Assembly: GCA_025463665.1 (NCBI GenBank)
Contig: JAODAY010000137.1
Location: 1-10,245 of the forward strand
Origin: Microbacteriaceae bacterium
GTDB lineage: Bacteria; Actinomycetota; Actinomycetes; Actinomycetales; Microbacteriaceae
Length of the DNA: 10,245 bases
Direction of reading: 5' to 3'
This document shows positions 6,050-10,245 of the stretch, piece by piece. Numbering within the stretch: position 1 is the first letter of the stretch; each line of letters begins with the position of its first letter. The position numbers and the translations under genes were made by a program. The notes under the pieces were generated by a model. It ran no database searches, was not told the DNA's origin, and worked only from the letters and a program-made list of their open reading frames with translations.

Positions 6050-6598
6050 ATGGCCATCATTCCGGACACAAAAGACTGGACCTGGGTGGTCGAAAAGCCC
6101 TGCCCGGAGTGCGGTTTCGTGGCATCCGCCCTGTCGATCGCAGAGGTGGGCGCCTTCGTGCGCCACAGCGCCGCCGCGATGGCCGTTGCGCTCGAGCGCG
6201 CAGACGCCGCCGAGCGCCCAAACGACGCGACCTGGTCACCGCTCGAGTACGCGGCCCACGTGCTCGACGTGCTTCGGCTCTACCGGGAACGCCTCTCGCT
6301 CATGCTGCAGACCGACAACCCGCTCTACCCGAATTGGGATCAGGATGCCGCGGCGATCGCCGGGCGCTACGACGAACGGGACCCGCTCGTCGTCGCGGGG
6401 GAGCTCCTGCCCGCGGCATCCGACATCGCCGACGCCTTCGATGCGGTGGAGGGCGACGACTGGCAGCGACCGGGGAGGCGCGGCGACGGTGCGACGTTCA
6501 CCGTGCACACCTTCGCCCAATACCTCGCACACGATCTCGCCCACCATGTCTGGGACGTCACGAGGCAGTCAGTCGCCGAGGTGCCTGTCGAAGAATGA
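6050..6598 (+). CDS. DinB superfamily protein, 182 aa
   Basis: This is a four-helix-bundle protein of the DinB/YfiT superfamily, which includes metal-dependent thiol transferases that use mycothiol or bacillithiol. The expected metal triad is intact: His70 in WSPLEYAAHVLD, and His161 and His165 forming HxxxH in HDLAHHVWD. Residues 9-24 carry DWTWVVEKPCPECGF, with Cys18 and Cys21 in a CxxC typical of an actinobacterial subgroup. Whether this pair binds metal or acts in redox chemistry is not known. Actinobacteria make mycothiol, so a mycothiol-dependent reaction is possible, but the substrate cannot be read from the sequence. Despite the family name there is no sign of DNA-damage control. The gene is probably monocistronic. 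Its last 30 bases overlap the end of the convergent hydrolase gene. Confidence 0.9.
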   Translation: MAIIPDTKDWTWVVEKPCPECGFVASALSIAEVGAFVRHSAAAMAVALERADAAERPNDATWSPLEYAAHVLDVLRLYRERLSLMLQTDNPLYPNWDQDAAAIAGRYDERDPLVVAGELLPAASDIADAFDAVEGDDWQRPGRRGDGATFTVHTFAQYLAHDLAHHVWDVTRQSVAEVPVEE

Positions 6599-7216
6599 CG
6601 CCGTGCGGGCGAACGCGAGAGCGGCAGCCCGGGTGTCGATGGCCGCGGCAACGGTCGCGTTCGCGAAGGAGTGCTGCGTGCCCGCGTAGGTGAACTGGGT
6701 GACGGGCGTGCCATGATCCTCGAGCCGGGCGATGAACTGGTCGGGCTCTGCCCCGTCTGACCACTCGTCGTTCTCTGCGAAGTGCAGCAGGACCGGGCAC
6801 GGGATGATGCCGTGCTCGTCGACGCCGAGCGTCGCGTAGTAGGCGGCGACTGCGTCGGCCTCCCCGCCCTGGGCATGCAGCAGCGATATCCAGCCGCCCA
6901 TGGAAAAACCGATCAGACCCACCTTCGTCGATCCCTCTGAGCGCGCTTCGGTCACCACGTCGTCGAGGATGACGAGGGCGTAGCCTGCGTCGAGCCGGTC
7001 CCGCAGCTGGGCGGCCGAGTCCTCGTGGGTCGTGCAGACGCCGTCGTAGAAGTCCGGAACCACGACCCGGTAGCCCTGGCTCGCGAGGGCGTCGGCGTAG
7101 GGTTCGAGCCACGGCAGGCGGCCATACCAGTCGTGGGAGATGATGATCACGGGGGAGCCCGGCAGCCCGTAATAGAGCGGAACACCCGGCGACGGTATCG
7201 GAACCAGTTCAGCCAT
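6569..7216 (-). CDS. Dienelactone hydrolase family alpha/beta hydrolase, 215 aa
   Basis: This is a cytoplasmic alpha/beta hydrolase of the dienelactone hydrolase (DLH) family. HDWYG (28-32) supplies the oxyanion-hole region. The nucleophile elbow is GFSMGG with Ser105. The acid is Asp150 in ENDEW, and the base is His182 in TQHSF. Classical DLH uses Cys as nucleophile; the Ser here points to a general esterase or thioesterase-like activity instead of true dienelactone cleavage. The length is slightly under the usual 230-250 residues, with no gap in the core. The ATG is supported by AAGGGGG five bases upstream. The gene starts 49 bases after the YoaK-like gene on the same strand. It may be co-transcribed or use the TAGTCT hexamer (minus strand of 7244-7249). 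Its physiological substrate is unknown. Confidence 0.9.
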   Translation of the reverse strand: MAELVPIPSPGVPLYYGLPGSPVIIISHDWYGRLPWLEPYADALASQGYRVVVPDFYDGVCTTHEDSAAQLRDRLDAGYALVILDDVVTEARSEGSTKVGLIGFSMGGWISLLHAQGGEADAVAAYYATLGVDEHGIIPCPVLLHFAENDEWSDGAEPDQFIARLEDHGTPVTQFTYAGTQHSFANATVAAAIDTRAAALAFARTASFFDRHLGD

Positions 7217-7265
7217 GGGTGCCCCCTTCGTGCTTGTGGAACGAGACTACAGCCGTGGAGCGGTT

Positions 7266-7976
7266 TTAGGGGGTGCTTGCGTGGTGCGGGCGGCCGGCCA
7301 CATGGCCGATTGCGGTCACCACGAGGGTTATAGCGGCCGTGAGGGCGATGCCCCAGCCAATGTGCAGCATCAGCAGGAGCGCCCCGACGCCCGCCCCGGC
7401 ACCGATGAGCAGAATTGCCGCAGTGCGGCGGAACCATGCCTGGTTCTTGCCGCCGCCGATCCACGAGTCGGCGGCGAGGCCGGTGATGGTGGATGTGACG
7501 ACAACGGTCGTGACATCCTTTACCGCGATGTGCCGGGCGACGGAGGCCTGCAGCCCCATCACTGCGGCGAGAAACGCCGTGACGACGAGGTCGAACGGCG
7601 CGGGCGGCTTGCCCCCCAGCGCGAAAAGGGTGATCGAGAGGCCCGCCATCACGAGACCCACTGCGCCGAACAGCACGGTTGAGTGAGTGGTCCAGCCGGA
7701 TGCCACGGGGCGCAGCACCCGACCGCCGACCGCCGCGCCCAGCATGAATGTTATGAGCGCGATGAGCGGCCCCACGACGGGCAGGTCATCCGCGCCGGCG
7801 ATCGCCATGCCCAGGATCACGACGTTGCCCGTCATGTTGCCGGTGAACACCTTGTCGAGGCCGAGATAGCCGACGGCGTCGGCGACGCCGGTGGAGAACG
7901 TGAGGGCGAGCATGAGCCCGAGGTGGAGATTGGCGGGGTGACGGCGAAGACGGTCGATCAGGCGAGTCGAGGCCAC
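7266..7976 (-). CDS. YoaK/DUF1275 family membrane protein, 236 aa
   Basis: This is a polytopic inner-membrane protein with about six hydrophobic segments (residues 20-40, 47-62, 66-85, 98-120, 128-145, then 185-225). Family signatures are TGVADAVGYLGL (29-40), VFTGNMTGN (43-51) and the second-half copy around KDVTTVVVTSTITGLA (153-168), which mirrors the first as in other members. The family has no established biochemical activity; a transport role is often assumed. The start is uncertain. The frame is open to 8435, but that part lies over lysR in another frame and is not real. GTG at 7976 gives the usual family length but only a weak GGAC ahead of it. GTG at 8057 would add 27 polar residues. 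The gene lies downstream of lysR on the same strand with a gap of 149 (or 68) bases. Confidence 0.88.
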   Translation of the reverse strand: MASTRLIDRLRRHPANLHLGLMLALTFSTGVADAVGYLGLDKVFTGNMTGNVVILGMAIAGADDLPVVGPLIALITFMLGAAVGGRVLRPVASGWTTHSTVLFGAVGLVMAGLSITLFALGGKPPAPFDLVVTAFLAAVMGLQASVARHIAVKDVTTVVVTSTITGLAADSWIGGGKNQAWFRRTAAILLIGAGAGVGALLLMLHIGWGIALTAAITLVVTAIGHVAGRPHHASTP

Positions 7977-8125
7977 AAGGGTCCAATCGGTGGTGTGGAG
8001 CAACGGGTGAGACGAGCGGCCGTGCGGCGACAGTGGCGCGTGCCCGTGATTTGTCACGGTAGCGGCTGGTCCCTGTGCGCGCAAAACGGGCGCTGCCCTC
8101 GGGGCCGCTTCTCGTTGTCCACGAC

Positions 8126-9025
8126 TCAGGGCATGCGCTCCAGCAGCATGCGCCGCGCCAATCGCGCGATCTCCCGCGTAGCCGGCGAAAGCACGCTCCC
8201 CGTGCGCTGCACCATGGCGATCGTGTCGTAGAGCGGGTCCGCGAAGGTCGTCGTAAACAGTCCTTCCGGGAACCCCTTCGATGTTGTGACCGCCCGCGAC
8301 ACGATCGTGTCCCCAGCTCCACCCGCCACGATGCTCAGTGCAGTCTCCACGTGCTCGACCTCGATCTGCGCCGAGAGGGTGCAACCTTCGAGCTGCGCAC
8401 GCTCGGCAAGCTGCCGCCGGGTCGGATCGCGCCACCCATAGTGCGCGTCGTACAGAATCAAGTTCGCCGCAGCTAGGTCCGAAATCGTCACCGGCGCAGA
8501 GGCCCGTGACGAAGACGCCGACACATACAACACCTCATCGCGCATCAGCGGCGTCACATCCAGCCCGGCGCTGTCGATCGGCAGCACCACGAGCCCGGCC
8601 TCGAGCTCGCCAGCGGACACCGCCTCCGCCACCTCGACGCTGTTCAGCCCAATGATCCGCAGGCGCACGAGCGGGTAGCGTTCGTTGAACTTCTCGAGAA
8701 GCTCCGACAGGAAGTAGTAGTTGGCGTTGCGAAGCAGGCCGAAGGTCGCGACGCCTCCCGACAGGGATGAGAGCGAGCGGAGCGCGCGATCGGCGCCGGC
8801 TGCGGCGTCCACCGCCTGCCGAGCGTAGGGGAGGAGGCCTTCGCCGGCGGGCGTCAGCACAAGTCGCCGGGACCCGCGGGCGAAGAGCTTGAGGCCGTAG
8901 GTCTCCTCCATGCGCTTGATCAGTTCAGAGATGGAGGGCTGCGTCATCTGCAGTTCAACGGCTGCGGCCGAAAAGGTGCCGAGCGTCGCGACCATGAGGA
9001 ACGCGCGGAGTTGATTCAGCGTCAT
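8126..9025 (-). CDS. LysR-type transcriptional regulator, 299 aa
   Basis: This is a DNA-binding regulator of full family length. Residues 1-60 form the winged helix-turn-helix with the usual pattern (LNQLRAFLMVATLGTFSAAA, then MTQPSISELIKRMEETYGLKLFAR), followed by LTPAGEGLLPYAR. Residues about 90-290 are the two-lobed periplasmic-binding-protein-like effector domain (GGVATFGLL; AVSAGELEAGLVVLP). The gene is divergent from the HisD-like gene with 71 bases between starts, the classic arrangement in which a LysR protein controls its neighbour and itself. Two dyads in that gap are the likely operators, one covering its own start codon. The start is preceded by AGGA seven bases upstream and by TAGGAT ending six bases upstream, so either a leadered or a leaderless transcript is possible. 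The effector is probably the substrate or product of the HisD-like enzyme, by inference. Confidence 0.95.
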   Translation of the reverse strand: MTLNQLRAFLMVATLGTFSAAAVELQMTQPSISELIKRMEETYGLKLFARGSRRLVLTPAGEGLLPYARQAVDAAAGADRALRSLSSLSGGVATFGLLRNANYYFLSELLEKFNERYPLVRLRIIGLNSVEVAEAVSAGELEAGLVVLPIDSAGLDVTPLMRDEVLYVSASSSRASAPVTISDLAAANLILYDAHYGWRDPTRRQLAERAQLEGCTLSAQIEVEHVETALSIVAGGAGDTIVSRAVTTSKGFPEGLFTTTFADPLYDTIAMVQRTGSVLSPATREIARLARRMLLERMP

Positions 9026-9039
9026 AGGGTTATCCTATG
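9023..9039. promoter_or_regulatory. LysR box over the lysR start codon
   Basis: CATAGG-N5-CCTATG is a perfect 6-bp dyad that contains T-N11-A (9025-9037), the LysR-type consensus. It overlaps both the lysR ATG and the TAGGAT hexamer (minus strand of 9032-9037), so binding would repress lysR itself. Confidence 0.6.
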
Positions 9040-9043
9040 GTTC

Positions 9044-9060
9044 GCCGAGTGCAACTCGGC
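9044..9060. promoter_or_regulatory. Second operator dyad between lysR and the hisD-like gene
   Basis: GCCGAGT-GCA-ACTCGGC is a perfect 7-bp dyad, also 17 bp long. Its centre (9052) is 21 bp from the centre of the first dyad (9031), two helical turns. Both sites therefore face the same side of the DNA, as in paired LysR recognition and activation sites. Confidence 0.55.
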
Positions 9061-9096
9061 ATTGTCCAATAGCTCGCCACCCGACAGGCTCTAATC

Positions 9097-10245
9097 ATGA
9101 AATTGAGTTCCCGCTTCGCGATCGCCAACGCCCGCCGTTTCACCGAACTCAAGGCCCCCGGTGTCGACGCTCCCGAGGCCCAGCGTGATCCTGCCGTGGC
9201 GGCGACAGTGAGTGCGATGTTGCTCGAGATCGAGCGCTCGGGCTTCGATGCGATCCGCAAGTTCGCTCTTGACCTCGACCGCACCGAAATCGGCGCGGGC
9301 GGCACATTCGAGCTGTCCTCGACCGAGCTGGCCGCGACCGGCGACCTGCTTGCGCCCGACCTGCGCGAGGCCGTCGAGCTCGGCTCGGCCCGCACCAAGC
9401 AGTTCGCCGCCCTGCAGCGCCAACACCTCACCGACTTCGAGGCCGAGCTGGTTCCCGGACTCGTCACCGGCCAGCGCTATGTGCCTGTGGGGGCGGTAGG
9501 CGCTTACCTTCCCGCCGGCCGTTTTCCGCTCACAGCGAGCGCCTTCATGACGGTTGGCGTGGCGAAGGTCGCGGGGGTTCCGACGGTGATCGGATGCACC
9601 CCGCCCCAGCCCGACGGAGGGGTGAACGCCGCCGTGGCTTACGCGGCCTTCATCAGCGGAGTCGACCACCTCTATGTGCTCGGCGGCGTGCAGGCGCTGG
9701 CAGCGATGGCGTTTGGTCTGCTCGGCCAGCCGCCGGTCGACATGCTGGTCGGTGCGGGCAACGCCTACGTCGCTGAAGCGAAGCGCCAGCTGTTCGGCAC
9801 CGTCGCAATCGACTTGCTCGCTGGCCCCTCCGAAGTCGCGGTGATAGCGGATGACAGCGCCGACGCTGAGATCGTCGCGGCCGACCTGCTCGGTCAGGCC
9901 GAGCACGGACCCAACTCGCCCGCCGCCCTCGTGACCACGAGCGAGCGCCTCGGCCGCGAGGTCATCGCGGCCGTTGAACGCCAGCTGCTCACGTTGAGCA
10001 CAAGCGACATCTGCGGCCCGGCCTGGCGCGACTTCGGCTCGGTCATCCTTGTCGAAAACCGTGAAGATGCCGTGCTGGTCATGGACGAACTGGCTCCAGA
10101 GCACCTCGAGGTGCAGACACGTGAAGACGCTTGGTACCACGATGCCCTCACCAACTACGGCTCGCTCTTCATTGGGCACTGGAGCACAGTCGCCTACTCC
10201 GACAAGGGGATGGCAGGCACCAACCACACGCTCCCGACCGCGGGC
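9097..10245 (+). CDS. HisD-family dehydrogenase, catabolic (HpsN-like) type, 3' end outside window
   Basis: The gene is open to the window end, with 383 residues visible of an expected 430 or so. The family catalyses NAD+- and Zn2+-dependent four-electron oxidation of an alcohol to the carboxylic acid. Residues seen: VPVGAVGAYLPAGRFPL (129-145), GNAYVAEAKRQLFG (221-234), LLAGPSEVAVIAD (240-252), zinc-ligand candidates Gln267 and His270 in GQAEHG, the catalytic pair Glu335-His336 in APEHLE, and Asp369 in SDKGMAGTNH. The last expected zinc-ligand His lies beyond the window. QAEHGPNSP replaces the QAEHDPxA form usual in biosynthetic HisD. NYGSLFIG and TVAYSDK likewise match the sulfopropanediol dehydrogenase (HpsN) branch as I remember it. 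The divergent LysR gene also favours catabolism over histidine synthesis. The start ATG has only a weak AGG eight bases upstream. The substrate is not determined. Confidence 0.9.
   Translation, partial: MKLSSRFAIANARRFTELKAPGVDAPEAQRDPAVAATVSAMLLEIERSGFDAIRKFALDLDRTEIGAGGTFELSSTELAATGDLLAPDLREAVELGSARTKQFAALQRQHLTDFEAELVPGLVTGQRYVPVGAVGAYLPAGRFPLTASAFMTVGVAKVAGVPTVIGCTPPQPDGGVNAAVAYAAFISGVDHLYVLGGVQALAAMAFGLLGQPPVDMLVGAGNAYVAEAKRQLFGTVAIDLLAGPSEVAVIADDSADAEIVAADLLGQAEHGPNSPAALVTTSERLGREVIAAVERQLLTLSTSDICGPAWRDFGSVILVENREDAVLVMDELAPEHLEVQTREDAWYHDALTNYGSLFIGHWSTVAYSDKGMAGTNHTLPTAG

Noticed and set aside
8083..8098. GGGC-AGC-GCCC followed by G and TTTT on the minus strand, 28 bases after the lysR stop, as a terminator
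   Set aside because: The stem is only 4 bp with a 3-base loop, and a competing pairing GCCC-CGA-GGGC overlaps it. It is too weak to call, though some termination between lysR and the YoaK-like gene is possible.
7977..8435. N-terminal extension of the YoaK-like frame, open to 8435
   Set aside because: Most of it lies antiparallel-free but out of frame over lysR on the same strand, is Ala/Arg/Gly-rich like a GC-rich shadow, and would make the protein far longer than its family. Only starts at 7976 or 8057 are credible.
9091..10227. 378-codon minus-strand open frame opposite the HisD-like gene
   Set aside because: The composition is that of an antisense shadow (His/Arg/Gly/Glu-rich). The plus strand encodes all HisD motifs in order, so the minus frame is not a gene.

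Overview
The window reads as chromosomal DNA of a high-GC Gram-positive actinomycete, most likely a member of the Microbacteriaceae. The clues are the GC-rich coding sequence, the short 98-residue HU protein with the GWLAIERTHRAARAGRNPQTGE core, a fused CopD-CtaG membrane protein, a DUF4383 protein, and promoter-like hexamers placed as in leaderless actinobacterial genes. This placement comes from remembered family features; no search was run. I see no rRNA, tRNA, CRISPR array, insertion sequence, integrase or prophage gene.

Left part (1-4850): an HU nucleoid protein gene is closed by a strong intrinsic terminator. A 657-residue CopD-CtaG fusion follows, for copper handling and cytochrome c oxidase assembly. 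It converges on, and overlaps by 20 bp, a minus-strand gene for a single-pass exported protein of unknown function. That gene is divergent from a compact Pif1/RecD-like helicase gene.

Middle part (4850-7220): a two-gene minus-strand operon encodes a DUF4383 membrane protein and a five-helix membrane protein with a histidine-rich C-terminal tail. Its leader holds a perfect hairpin. A divergent gene encodes a DinB-fold protein with an intact His triad. It overlaps by 30 bp, tail to tail, a dienelactone-hydrolase-family esterase gene.

Right part (7220-10245): on the minus strand, a LysR-type regulator gene is followed by a YoaK/DUF1275 membrane protein gene and then the hydrolase gene. Divergent from lysR is a HisD-family dehydrogenase gene that runs off the window end. 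Its internal signatures match the catabolic (HpsN, sulfopropanediol dehydrogenase-like) branch better than biosynthetic histidinol dehydrogenase. The lysR/hisD-like gap carries two perfect inverted repeats of equal length whose centres lie 21 bp apart, a likely LysR operator pair. This is the best candidate in the window for a locally regulated, possibly undescribed catabolic pathway. Most of the rest is ordinary core genome. The other points of interest are regulatory: three genes share TAGGNT-N6-ATG at their starts, and dyads sit in several promoters.
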